From positions 1 to 64,000 of the forward strand of contig NZ_JAFLDT010000012.1 in assembly GCF_017302315.1 (NCBI RefSeq): 64,000 nt of DNA. The letters are read 5' to 3'. This document shows positions 24,756 through 32,718 of the stretch, in pieces. This DNA is from Zoogloea sp. GTDB lineage: Bacteria; Pseudomonadota; Gammaproteobacteria; Burkholderiales; Rhodocyclaceae. The notes below the pieces were generated by a model. The model was not told the DNA's origin. It searched no databases and saw nothing but the letters and a program-made list of their open reading frames with translations. The position numbers and the translations under genes were made by a program. Every line of letters begins with the position of its first letter. The stretch's first letter is position 1.

Positions 24756-26000
24756 ATGCTCCCCAATAGTCCTGCCCTGCATTACCAGGCCTATCAGGCC
24801 GTGGCCGACCTGACTACGCCGATGCGCAGTGCGGCGCGTTTCCTGGCGCCCTGGCTGCACCACAGCCTGTTCTGGCTGCCCCATAGCCGCGCATTGCGCA
24901 AGGCGGCGGCAGCGTGTGAGGTGCTGGCCCTGTCCGGGCTCACCCATCATCGCCCGCCGTTCAATATCGACACTGTCGACACGCCATCGGGCACCTGTGC
25001 CGTCACCGAGGAGACCGTCTTCCGGACCCCGTTCTGCTCCCTGCTGCGTTTCCGCAAGACGCCGGCCTGTGGTACCGAGCCCAAGGTGTTGCTGGTGGCA
25101 CCTGTCTCAGGGCATTTTGCGACCCTGTTGCGCGGCACCGTCCAGACCCTGCTGCAAGACCACGACGTGTACGTGACCGACTGGCACAACGTGCGCGACA
25201 TCCCCCTGTCCGAAGGGGCTTTTGATCTGGACACCTTCATCGAGCACATCATCCGCTTCGTGGATTGGCTCGGCCCCCATACCCACCTGGTGGCGGTGTG
25301 CCAGCCCACGGTGCCGACCCTGGCCGCGGTGGCAATCATGGCGGAGGACCAGCACCCCCACCAGCCCCGCAGCATGACGCTGATGGCGGGGCCCATCGAC
25401 TGCCGCATCAACCCCACCGAGGTGAACAACCTGGCCACCGCCAAGCCCATGGAGTGGTTCGAAAGCAAGCTGATCGGGGTGGTGCCCCTACGTTACAAGG
25501 GCGGCATGCGGCGGGTGTATCCGGGTTTCCTGCAGATCTCGGCCTTCATGAGCATGAACCTGGACCGGCACAAGGAATCCTTCCGCAAGATGTATGGCCA
25601 CTATGTGGAGGGCGATACGGTGAAGGCCCATGGCATCAAGGAGTTCTACGACGAATACCTGGCCATGATGGATCTGCCCGCCGAGTTCTACCTCCAGACG
25701 GTACGCAAGGTCTTCCAGGAATACCAACTGCCGCGGGGTGTGCTGGAATACCGCGGCCGTCGGGTGAAGCCCGAGGCGATCCGCCGCACGGCGCTGTTCA
25801 CGGTGGAAGGTGAGCGGGACGACATCTGCTCCATCGGTCAGACCCTGGCCGCCCACGACCTGTGCAGCAAGCTGGCGCCCTATCGCAAGCAGCATCACCT
25901 GCAGGCCTCCGTCGGCCACTACGGGGTGTTCAACGGCAAGCGCTGGGAGCACCAGATCTATCCCCGTATCCGCGATTTCATCCACGCCTTCGACGAATAG
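24756..26000 (+). CDS. phaZ: Intracellular polyhydroxybutyrate depolymerase
   Basis: The ATG at 24756 gives 414 aa, matching PhaZa1-type enzymes that act on native PHB granules. The nucleophile is a cysteine in VAVCQPTVPTLA (C182) in place of the usual lipase serine, typical of this family. The catalytic Asp/His lie in EGERDDICSIGQT and VGHYGVFNGKRW. The N-terminal helical lid region (YQAYQAVADLTTPMRSAARFL) is complete. No signal peptide is present, as expected. It supplies 3-hydroxybutyrate when carbon runs out. The neighbouring patatin gene may belong to the same process. Confidence 0.95.
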   Translation: MLPNSPALHYQAYQAVADLTTPMRSAARFLAPWLHHSLFWLPHSRALRKAAAACEVLALSGLTHHRPPFNIDTVDTPSGTCAVTEETVFRTPFCSLLRFRKTPACGTEPKVLLVAPVSGHFATLLRGTVQTLLQDHDVYVTDWHNVRDIPLSEGAFDLDTFIEHIIRFVDWLGPHTHLVAVCQPTVPTLAAVAIMAEDQHPHQPRSMTLMAGPIDCRINPTEVNNLATAKPMEWFESKLIGVVPLRYKGGMRRVYPGFLQISAFMSMNLDRHKESFRKMYGHYVEGDTVKAHGIKEFYDEYLAMMDLPAEFYLQTVRKVFQEYQLPRGVLEYRGRRVKPEAIRRTALFTVEGERDDICSIGQTLAAHDLCSKLAPYRKQHHLQASVGHYGVFNGKRWEHQIYPRIRDFIHAFDE

Positions 26001-26098
26001 GGCTCCATTGGGGGCGCTCATCCCGGAAGCCGCGGTTTGCGCGACCTCTGCAAGTCCGTGCTGCCTCACCTGCAGGGGCGACTCGTAGGGGCGGCTCG

Positions 26099-26183
26099 TA
26101 GGGGCGACTTCAGTCGCCCATCCGCGCGTTGATCACCGGCAAACCTTTAATCGAAGCCCGCGGGCGACTGAAGTCGCCCCTAC
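26099..26183. repeat. Dispersed repeat with palindromic GGCGACTTCAGTCGCC arms, copy 2 (core only)
   Basis: Core copy of the element at 11.7 and 30.8 kb: left arm GGGGCGACTTCAGTCGCCC, CGCGTTGATCACCGGC in the middle, right arm GGGCGACTGAAGTCGCCCC. The right flank shared by the other copies is absent. A lone arm (GGTGACTTCAGTCGCCCA) follows at about 26229-26246. The whole gap from 26001 to 26358 between convergent genes holds no coding sequence; the arms may also act as a bidirectional terminator. Confidence 0.75.
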
Positions 26184-26358
26184 GCAAACCTATCCCACAC
26201 CTCGCCAGAACGGCACGTGCGTCTCATGGGGTGACTTCAGTCGCCCACGTGGCCCTGTTGCGACGCACGATGGGCACCTACAAGGCGCCTCTACGGTTCC
26301 TCCCGCCGCTGCCGGTGCAAACCCGGAGCACCCTGTTCGCGTGACCGGGCGTTCTTCT

Positions 26359-27462
26359 TCAACGGACGAGACCGGCGGGGATGGCTTGCAGGGTCGGGCA
26401 GCCGCTGAGGGCCATGGCGATTTCCAGTTCGTCGCGGAGCAGGCGGATCACGTGGGCGACGCCCAGGGCGCCGGCATTGGCGAGGCCATAGATGTAGGGG
26501 CGGCCGATGAGGACTGCGCTGGCGCCAAGGGCCATGGCCTTGAGCACGTCGGTACCGCGGCGGATGCCGCCATCCACCAGCACCGGCAGGCTGCCGTCCA
26601 GGGCCTCGACGATCTCCGGCAGCACTTCGGCGGTGGGGGGCAGGGTGTCGAGGGTGCGCCCGCCGTGGTTGGAGACGATGAGGCCGCCCACCTGCAGCCG
26701 GGCGGCCTCGCGGGCGTCGTCAGGATGCAGCACGCCCTTGAGGATGAGGGGCAGGCGTGTGCTGGCCTGCAACCAGGCGATGTCGTCCCAGGTGGGGGCT
26801 TGCTGCAGCAGGCCGTCGAACAGCGCGCTCTGGTGAGGGTGCCGCGCGGGGTCTGGGCGCGGCGAAAGCTGGGACAGATTGACGGCGCTGATGCCGGGGG
26901 GCAGGCGGAATCCGGCCTGGCGCTCCCGGTCGCGGGCGCCGTTGCAGGGGGCGTCCACGGTGAGCACCAGGGCTTCATAGCCGGCGGCTTCGGCGCGACG
27001 GATCAGTTCGAGGTTGAAGCCCCGGTCGTGCTGCAGGTAGAGCTGGAACCACAGGGGGCCGCGGTCGGGGTCGTTGCGGATGGCGTCGGCCACGGCTTCG
27101 AGGGGAGTGCTGGCCTGGGTGCTGAGCACCAGGCCGGCTTCCTGGGCCGAGGCGGCGACGGCAGTGCCGATCTCCCCATCCGGGTGGGCCATGCGCTGGT
27201 AGGCCACCGGTGCGAGCAGGATGGGGTGGGCCAGGCTGCGTCCCAGGAGGCTGACCCGAGTGTGCCCGCCCGCCAGCGGGCGCAGGACGCGCGGGTGCAG
27301 GCGCAGGGCCTCCCAGGCCGCGGGGTTGGCGCGCAGGGTGTGTTCGTCAGCCGCACCGCCGGCAAAGTAGGCCCAGGCGTTGGCGTCGAGGACGCCCCGG
27401 GCATGGGCTTCGTGGCCGGGCAGGGAGATGACGCCCTCGGGCAGGGTGGTCCGGGTGTTCAT
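26359..27462 (-). CDS. FMN-dependent alpha-hydroxy-acid oxidase/dehydrogenase
   Basis: The 367-aa protein is a complete member of the LldD/glycolate oxidase family. It has APVAYQRMAHPDGEIGTAVAA (FMN contact), LWFQLYLQHDR, LTVDAPCNGARDRERQ and LILKGVLHPDDAREA with the FMN lysine. The active-site stretch is SNHGGRTLDTLPP (catalytic His then substrate Arg), and the phosphate site is VLVDGGIRRGTDVLKAMALGASAVLIGRPY. It should be soluble. It follows piuC by 4 bp on the same strand, so it may be co-transcribed with the iron-uptake genes. Substrate could be lactate, mandelate or another 2-hydroxy acid. Confidence 0.92.
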   Translation of the reverse strand: MNTRTTLPEGVISLPGHEAHARGVLDANAWAYFAGGAADEHTLRANPAAWEALRLHPRVLRPLAGGHTRVSLLGRSLAHPILLAPVAYQRMAHPDGEIGTAVAASAQEAGLVLSTQASTPLEAVADAIRNDPDRGPLWFQLYLQHDRGFNLELIRRAEAAGYEALVLTVDAPCNGARDRERQAGFRLPPGISAVNLSQLSPRPDPARHPHQSALFDGLLQQAPTWDDIAWLQASTRLPLILKGVLHPDDAREAARLQVGGLIVSNHGGRTLDTLPPTAEVLPEIVEALDGSLPVLVDGGIRRGTDVLKAMALGASAVLIGRPYIYGLANAGALGVAHVIRLLRDELEIAMALSGCPTLQAIPAGLVR

Positions 27463-27466
27463 GGTC

Positions 27467-28150
27467 TCAGGTGTCCGCCCACATGCGCAGCAGGTTGTGA
27501 TACGTGCCGGTCAGGTCCACGGCCTCGGCGGTTTCGCCGTGTTTTTGGCGCAGGCGCATGATGGCCATGTCCAGGTCGAAGAGCAGGCGGCGCTGTTCGT
27601 CGCTGCGCACCATGCTTTCAATCCAGAAGAAGCAGGCGAGGCGGTGACCGCGGGTGACCGGGGTGACCTCGTGGATGCTGGTGCCGGGGTAGAGCACGGC
27701 GTGGCCGGCGGGCAGCTTGACGCCGCGGGCGCCATAGGTGTCCTGCACCAGCAGCTCGCCGCCGTCGTACTCGTCCGGGTCGGCCAGGAAGACGGTGCAC
27801 GACACGTCGGTGCGCACCCGCTCGCCGGTGTCGGCGCGGAAGCGGATGGCGTTGTCCACATGGCCGCCGTAGTAGGGGGTGTCTCCGCCGTAGCGATTCA
27901 CCCGGGGGGTGAAGATCTTCTTGGGCAGGGCGGCGGTGAGGAAGAGGGGATGCCGGTCGAGGGCGCGCAGCACCAGCTGACGGATCAGGGTGGCGGGGGC
28001 GCAGTCGTGGGGTAGCTGCTCGTTGTTCTTGACCGTGGCGGCCTGGGGGCCGGCGCTGTCGCGGCCATCGGCCCAGGGGGCGTCGATGAGGGCCTGACGG
28101 GCCTGGCGCACTTCGTCGGCGGTGAGCAGTTCGGGGATCTGGAGGAGCAT
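27467..28150 (-). CDS. piuC: PiuC-type Fe(II)/2-oxoglutarate dioxygenase (PKHD hydroxylase)
   Basis: This 227-aa protein has the prolyl-4-hydroxylase fold signatures: iron ligands in GGHVDNAIR (HxD) and [13 protein letters not shown] (His plus the 2-oxoglutarate-binding Arg). The family opening is [21 protein letters not shown]. PiuC proteins are typically encoded beside a catecholate-type TonB receptor and are iron-repressed; the reaction in vivo is unknown. Here the receptor gene lies directly upstream on the same strand with a hairpin between them, and a Fur-like box precedes the receptor. Confidence 0.92.
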   Translation of the reverse strand: MLLQIPELLTADEVRQARQALIDAPWADGRDSAGPQAATVKNNEQLPHDCAPATLIRQLVLRALDRHPLFLTAALPKKIFTPRVNRYGGDTPYYGGHVDNAIRFRADTGERVRTDVSCTVFLADPDEYDGGELLVQDTYGARGVKLPAGHAVLYPGTSIHEVTPVTRGHRLACFFWIESMVRSDEQRRLLFDLDMAIMRLRQKHGETAEAVDLTGTYHNLLRMWADT

Positions 28151-28185
28151 GGCTGGGTGTGGAGTGGCTAGCTGGAAAGGACGAA

Positions 28186-28221
28186 AAAGAGGGGATGCGC
28201 CGACTGGTGCATCCCCTCTTT
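28186..28221 (-). terminator. Hairpin between TonB receptor and piuC
   Basis: Perfect 13-bp arms AAAGAGGGGATGC (28186-28198) and GCATCCCCTCTTT (28209-28221) enclose a 10-nt loop, followed in the leftward direction by a short T-run. It lies between the receptor stop and the piuC start, so it may attenuate transcription into piuC and the oxidase gene. Confidence 0.7.
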
Positions 28222-28246
28222 CGTGCTGCTTATCCCGCGCGCTTCA

Positions 28247-30529
28247 TCAGAACTTCACGCTGGCGGTGAGGTAGTAGGTTCGGCCGAAACCCGGGATGTA
28301 GTGCCCGGAATACAGGGAGTCGGCGTAGAGCTTGTTGCTCAGGTTGATCACGTTGGCCTTGAGGGTCAGGCGCTCGGGAATGGCTTCGTATTCTGCCATG
28401 GCGTCATAGGTCACGTAGCCGTCGGAGTACCAGCCCGGGTTGCGGTTGGGGGTCATCTTGGTGCGCCCGTTGGCGCCTGCGCCGACGCGCAGCTTTTCGG
28501 TGACCTGGTAGGTGCTCCACAGGGTGCCCTGGTGTTTCGGGATCAGGGACGGACGACGGCCCTGGCCTTCGGCGCCTTCCGCGCCCTTGTCGATCTCGGC
28601 ATCCCAGATCCAGGTGTAGGAGCCATAGATCTCCCAGCGCGGGGTGAGCTTGCCGATCACGTCGGTTTCGAAGCCGGTGGCGTGGCGCTTGCCCGACAGC
28701 ACGGCAATATTGATCAGGGGATCGGTGTTGCGCTCGTTGAGCTTGACGCCGCGGAACAGGGCGAAGCGGGTGGACATGCGTCGGTCAGCCGAGTCGATCT
28801 TGGCGCCCAGTTCAAGGTTCATGCTCTTCTCGGGCGGGGTATCCACGGTGGCGGCACTGTAGGAGTAAGTGTCGCCCGAGGTGTTGAACGAGGTGGCATA
28901 GGACAGGTGGAAGGAGTGGCGGTCAGAGGGCTGATACAACACGCCGTAACGCTGGCTCCACTTGTAGATGGCCTGTTCGTAATTGCTGAAGGAGGCGACG
29001 TTGGTGTTGCTCAAGCCGAAGACATCGTACTTGCCGGACATGGCGTCGTAGCGGAGCCCGCCGAGCAGCTTCCAGTGGTCGGCGATCTTGATCAGATCCT
29101 GAGCGTAGATACCGCCCGAAATGGCCTCGAACTCGCTGGTCTTGCGCAGCTTGCGCAGGCTTTCGTCGACCCATGCGCCGTCGTCGGGATTGCCGAAGGT
29201 CGTGGTGGGCTTGGTGATGGTCGCCCCACCCTGGGCCGCACTGAGGGCTCCACGGACGATTTTCTTTTCCCAGGCGAAATCGACGCCGGTGAGCACTTCA
29301 TGTTTGAAGCCCAGTGCCTCGAACTTGGACGACAGATCGCTCTGGGCGAACAGGTTTTCCATGTTCTGGATCTTTAGCTGGGTACCGCGGTTGATAACGG
29401 TATTGGGCCCCAGGGTGGCGATGGACACTGCCTGACGGCCGGGCTGCAGCGCAGCCCCGGCGAAGCGCACGGTGCCGGCGCGTTGATCGCGCTCGAAGTC
29501 GCCCTTGCGGATCTTGGTCACCAGTTCGGTGTCGGCCGAGAAGCGGTGGGTGTGGGCGAAGGTGGCGTAGCCTGCCGTGCCGGCGTTGTAGTCGCTGCCC
29601 ATGCCGTAGTAGTTTTTGGGGTCGGCCGGCACCATTGTGGTGGCGCTGACCGGCGAGCTGGCATTGGGACGGATCCACGGCATTCCGTAGTTCATGCCGT
29701 TGCTGTTGTTGAGGTAGAAGTAGCCCACCTCGAACTCGTCGCGGGTGCCGATGCCCCAGCGGTAATCAACGGCAAAGCCGTACTTGTCGAGGCTGGAGCC
29801 CGCGCCATTGTTGTCGGCCAGCGTGCGCATGGCGTTGATGCGAATGGCGGCGTCTTCGCCAGTCTTGACGTTGATGTCGGCCACCGCGCGGCGGTATTGG
29901 TGGCTGCCCAGGGTCAGGTCGATCTGGGTTTCGTCGAGCAGGCGGGCCTGCTTGTTCACCTGGTTGACCGCGCCGCCGGTGGAGCCACGCCCGAAGAGCA
30001 TGGAGGCGGAGCCGCGCAGCACTTCGATGCGATCCATGTTGAAGGTGTCGCGGTCGTAGAAGGCCGGGTCGCGCATGCCGTCGATGAACAGGTCACCCGT
30101 GGAGTTCAGTGGGAAGCCGCGCAGGCGGATGTCTTCCTCGCCGCCTTCGGCCGCCAGGAAGGTGATGCCCGAGGTCATCTTGAGGGCTTCCTTGACGGTG
30201 TCGATCTTGCGGTCGTCCATCAGCTTCTCGGTGACAACGGTGACCGACTGGGGAATGTCGCGGAGCTCCTGCTTGCCCTTGCCGATGCGGGTGGTGGTGG
30301 TGCGCAGGGTGTTCTTGCCTTCCTGCTCACGCTCGGCGTCGGCCTTGACGATCACCGGCTTGAGGGTCTTCTCGTCGCTCTGGGCGGCGGGGGTCTGGGC
30401 GAAGGCGCCCATGGAGGCGGCGAACATCATGGCGCCCAGGGGCAGCACGATCTTCTCGGGCGCGGGTGTCGCAACGGAAGCGGGGGTTCGGTGACGGTCC
30501 GCGGGGCGGCGGGATTTCTTGTTAGCCAT
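28247..30529 (-). CDS. Catecholate-type TonB-dependent siderophore receptor
   Basis: The 760-aa precursor has an extended signal region ending near FAQ (residue 45). The plug domain includes KQELRDIPQSVTVVTEKLMDD, MDRIEVLRGSASMLFGRGSTGGAVNQVNK and RLRGFPLNSTGDLFIDGMRDP. The barrel ends with GFGRTYYLTASVKF, the aromatic C-terminal sorting signal. It has no STN domain, so unlike the receptor at 8-10.5 kb it is not a transducer. The pairing with piuC is the PiuA/Fiu arrangement of monomeric catecholate uptake. A Fur-like box lies about 105 bp upstream. The ligand is inferred. Confidence 0.93.
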   Translation of the reverse strand: MANKKSRRPADRHRTPASVATPAPEKIVLPLGAMMFAASMGAFAQTPAAQSDEKTLKPVIVKADAEREQEGKNTLRTTTTRIGKGKQELRDIPQSVTVVTEKLMDDRKIDTVKEALKMTSGITFLAAEGGEEDIRLRGFPLNSTGDLFIDGMRDPAFYDRDTFNMDRIEVLRGSASMLFGRGSTGGAVNQVNKQARLLDETQIDLTLGSHQYRRAVADINVKTGEDAAIRINAMRTLADNNGAGSSLDKYGFAVDYRWGIGTRDEFEVGYFYLNNSNGMNYGMPWIRPNASSPVSATTMVPADPKNYYGMGSDYNAGTAGYATFAHTHRFSADTELVTKIRKGDFERDQRAGTVRFAGAALQPGRQAVSIATLGPNTVINRGTQLKIQNMENLFAQSDLSSKFEALGFKHEVLTGVDFAWEKKIVRGALSAAQGGATITKPTTTFGNPDDGAWVDESLRKLRKTSEFEAISGGIYAQDLIKIADHWKLLGGLRYDAMSGKYDVFGLSNTNVASFSNYEQAIYKWSQRYGVLYQPSDRHSFHLSYATSFNTSGDTYSYSAATVDTPPEKSMNLELGAKIDSADRRMSTRFALFRGVKLNERNTDPLINIAVLSGKRHATGFETDVIGKLTPRWEIYGSYTWIWDAEIDKGAEGAEGQGRRPSLIPKHQGTLWSTYQVTEKLRVGAGANGRTKMTPNRNPGWYSDGYVTYDAMAEYEAIPERLTLKANVINLSNKLYADSLYSGHYIPGFGRTYYLTASVKF

Positions 30530-30634
30530 GGCAAAGCCTCTCGTAATGAAATCGTTGGAGTTTCACGATCTGAGGCTGGCTGGCTTGGCTAGCAGATGGC
30601 TGGCTTGCCCGTAGGATCTTGTTTCAATTGTAAT

Positions 30635-30653
30635 GTTAATGAGAATGATTGGC
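30635..30653 (-). promoter_or_regulatory. Fur box upstream of the catecholate receptor
   Basis: The 19-bp GTTAATGAGAATGATTGGC matches 14 of 19 positions of the classical Fur consensus. It lies about 105 bp upstream of the receptor start, in an AT-rich promoter region. Iron repression of the receptor-piuC unit is expected. Confidence 0.7.
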
Positions 30654-30682
30654 AATAATATGATGCGTTGCGACAAAAAAGG

Positions 30683-30709
30683 TAAAGGCCGGGAACTTCC
30701 CGGCCTTTA
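30683..30709. terminator. Strong perfect palindrome/terminator-like hairpin
   Basis: TAAAGGCCGGGAA (30683-30695) and TTCCCGGCCTTTA (30697-30709) are perfect 13-bp arms around one base. An A-run at 30675-30680 gives a T-run for leftward transcripts. It probably stops read-through from the right (fbpA-like gene side) before the receptor promoter. Confidence 0.6.
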
Positions 30710-30770
30710 GCTGAACGTGTCGCGAAGGGCTTCGAATCAGCGGGTGTGAATCAACCAAATTTCCTCCGTT

Positions 30771-31195
30771 TGAGCGTCGTATGACGCGCGATGCAGTCTC
30801 TCCGTAGGGGCGACTTCAGTCGCCCATCGTGCGTTGATCGCCGGCATGCCCTTGATCGAGGTCCGCGGGCGACTGAAGAGGGTGTTGTAAAACCATTTTG
30901 CACAGCCGAGACACTCGCGTTATGAGATCAAAAACTGCATTTAGCTCGCAAAAACATGGCGTTTTCGGGTGACTGAACCGCGTTTGGTGCCGAGTCCATC
31001 GTGAATGCCTGGTTGGCGACGAGTTTTGCGACACCCTCTGAAGTCGCCCCTACAGTCCCTCCGGCCGCCCTCAGTGCGTCCCATAAACCCCTTCAGCTTC
31101 ACCTATCGGGTGATCCGGACAAGGGAGCCCAACCCCCCGTCAGCATTGGGTTTGCGGCTGGTTCAAGGAGGACAAAGGAGGAAAGCAGGATCAAT
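30771..31195. repeat. Dispersed ~250-bp repeat, copy 3, split by an inserted element
   Basis: The left part (30771-30878) and right part (31038-31195) together equal the repeat at 11623-11880. They carry the same arms (GGCGACTTCAGTCGCC), GCGTTGATCG centre and right-flank block with CCCCTTCAGCTTCACC, TATCGGGTGAT and GCGGCTGGTTC. The right palindromic arm is interrupted after GGGCGACTGAAG by a 159-bp insertion, then resumes as CTGAAGTCGCCCC. No coding potential. Confidence 0.75.
30879..31037. mobile_element. MITE-like element (159 bp) with imperfect terminal inverted repeats and 6-bp target duplication
   Basis: The left end reads AGGGTGTTGTAAAACC and the right end, reverse-complemented, AGGGTGTCGCAAAACT; 13 of the first 15 bases agree. 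The element is flanked on both sides by CTGAAG (30873-30878 and 31038-31043), which occurs once in the uninterrupted repeat copies, so it is a true target-site duplication. It has no open frame that could be a transposase. It must have been mobilised in trans by an unidentified transposase. Confidence 0.75.
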
Positions 31196-31300
31196 CTGCT
31201 GCGCGATCCGATTTCGCCCCTGCGATGCTCACCGTACCCTTGTACGGCTGTGCTTCTCGGGGCGAACTCGAACCGCTCGCGACGATTTCTTCACACCCGC
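31196..31300. other. Short spacer with hairpin 3' of the ferric binding-protein gene
   Basis: Contains CCGTAC-CCTT-GTACGG at about 31229-31244, a small perfect stem-loop, and no coding sequence. Located just after the stop of the leftward fbpA-like gene; it may protect or end that transcript, though no T-run follows. Confidence 0.35.
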
Positions 31301-32323
31301 TCAGCGGAACCCGGCGCGATCGTAGATCTTCTGGGCTTCAATCACCGTATCGGCCAGCTTGCCCACGGGCAGGGTGTCTGCCTTGAACTTGCCCATTGCA
31401 TCGAGGCCCCGGTTGGCGATCTTGACGCCCGCCACCACCGGCCACTCGTTGTTGCCGTTGGCGAAATAATCCTGGGCTTCCGGGGAGGCCAGGTATTCCA
31501 GGAACTTGACCGCGGCTTCCTTGTGGGGGGCCGTCTTCAGCATGCCGCCGCCGGAGATGTTGATGTGGGCGCCAAAACTGGACTGGTTGGGCCACACGAT
31601 GCCAATGCGATCAACGGTCTTCTGATCCTCGGGTTTGGTGGACTTGAGCATGCGGGCCAGGTAGTAGGAGTTGACCAGGGCGACGCCGCATTCACCGGCA
31701 CCCACGGCCTTGATCTGGTCGGTGTCGCCACCCTTGGGCGCGCGGGCAAAGTTGGCCACCAGACCGCGGGCCCATTCTTCCGTCTTTGCGGCGCCGATGT
31801 GCTGGATCAGGGCGGAGCCCAGGGACATGTTGTAGGCGTGGCTGCCGGAGCGGGTGCACACCTTGCCCTTCAGTTCGGGCTTGGCCAGGTCTTCATAATT
31901 GCGCACCTGATCGGCTTTCACGTCGAGCTTGTTGTAGACGATGACCCGGGCGCGGGTGGAGAAGGCGAACCAGCGGTCGGTGCGCAGGTGGGCCGGGATG
32001 GCCGACTTGAGGGTCGGCGAGTCCACGGTGGCGAAGAGGCCGTACTGATCGGCAGCGGCCAGGCGGGCGGCGTCCACGGTGATGAACACATCGGCCGGGC
32101 TGTTCGCCCCTTCGTTGCGGATGCGCTCGAGGAGCTCTTCTTCCTTGCCTTCGATGCGGTTGATCTTGATGCCGGTGCGGGTGGTGAAGTTGGAATACAG
32201 GGCTTCGTCGGTCTGGTAGTGACGGGCGGTGTAGAGGTTGAGTTCGGTGTCGGCGGCGAAAGCGGTATTGCCCAGGGCGGCGCTGGCGGCCAGCAGGGCG
32301 GCGAGGGTTTTCAGCTTGGTCAT
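31301..32323 (-). CDS. Ferric-iron ABC transporter substrate-binding protein (FbpA/FutA type)
   Basis: The ATG at 32323 gives a 340-aa precursor with a classic signal peptide (MTKLKTLAALLAASAALGNTAFA). The mature protein shows LNLYTARHYQTDEALYSNFTTRTGIKINRIEGKEEELLERI. Iron-coordinating tyrosines of the FbpA family are likely in SYYLARM (NSYYLA) and related positions, with ISGGGMLKTAPHKEAAVKFLEYLASPEAQ near the C-terminal hinge. No permease or ATPase gene is adjacent, so it must work with components encoded elsewhere. A symmetric Fur-like box lies about 62 bp upstream. Confidence 0.9.
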   Translation of the reverse strand: MTKLKTLAALLAASAALGNTAFAADTELNLYTARHYQTDEALYSNFTTRTGIKINRIEGKEEELLERIRNEGANSPADVFITVDAARLAAADQYGLFATVDSPTLKSAIPAHLRTDRWFAFSTRARVIVYNKLDVKADQVRNYEDLAKPELKGKVCTRSGSHAYNMSLGSALIQHIGAAKTEEWARGLVANFARAPKGGDTDQIKAVGAGECGVALVNSYYLARMLKSTKPEDQKTVDRIGIVWPNQSSFGAHINISGGGMLKTAPHKEAAVKFLEYLASPEAQDYFANGNNEWPVVAGVKIANRGLDAMGKFKADTLPVGKLADTVIEAQKIYDRAGFR

Positions 32324-32384
32324 GGTCGGGTCGGTGCAGATAAGGGCGGAAGACCCGAAGGATGTTATCGAGACTTGTTGTTGT

Positions 32385-32409
32385 TTGCAAATGCAAGTCA
32401 TTCGCAAAT
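32385..32409. promoter_or_regulatory. Palindromic Fur-like box upstream of the ferric binding protein
   Basis: TTGCAAATG and CATTCGCAA arms flank CAAGT; the 19-bp core 32387-32405 matches 13 of 19 positions of the Fur consensus. It overlaps the last codons and stop (32398-32400) of the ykgJ-like gene, which reads in the same direction as the binding-protein gene. Confidence 0.6.
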
Positions 32410-32718
32410 CAACGCTGGCAGGCCGTGGCGGGCCCTGGCCTTGGCGCATTGGCTGTCGCCGGCCTCTACCTCCCGGCACGGGGAGGGGCGCTGGACATAG
32501 ACCCGGCAGCTCACTGCCTCGCCGACAGCGCCTTCCAGGGCGACGCAGTGGGGCCGGGCCTGGTTGGTGCCGCCCATGCAGCTGAACCAGGCATTGACCT
32601 GTTCGGTGAGCTCGGCCGGCAGGCCGCGGGCTTCGGCTTCAGACCAATAGAAGGACACGCGGAAAGTGGCGCAGCAGGCGCCGCAATCGAGGCAGGGATT
32701 GCTGTCGGCAAGGCTCAT
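32398..32718 (-). CDS. YkgJ-family cysteine cluster protein
   Basis: This 106-aa protein carries the conserved cysteine pattern CLDCGACC near the N terminus. Further cysteines are in FSCMGG, RPHCVALEG, VSCRVYVQRPSPCREV and SQCAKAR. Family members bind a metal or iron-sulfur cluster, but function is unknown. The start overlaps the yafY-type gene stop by 4 bp, so the two form an operon. A Fur-like box overlaps its 3' end and belongs to the next gene. Confidence 0.85.
   Translation of the reverse strand: MSLADSNPCLDCGACCATFRVSFYWSEAEARGLPAELTEQVNAWFSCMGGTNQARPHCVALEGAVGEAVSCRVYVQRPSPCREVEAGDSQCAKARARHGLPALICE

Noticed and set aside
31001-32500. A 499-codon + strand frame
   Set aside because: It is antisense to the ferric binding-protein gene. 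High GC keeps antisense frames open; the opposite strand has a signal peptide and a family match.
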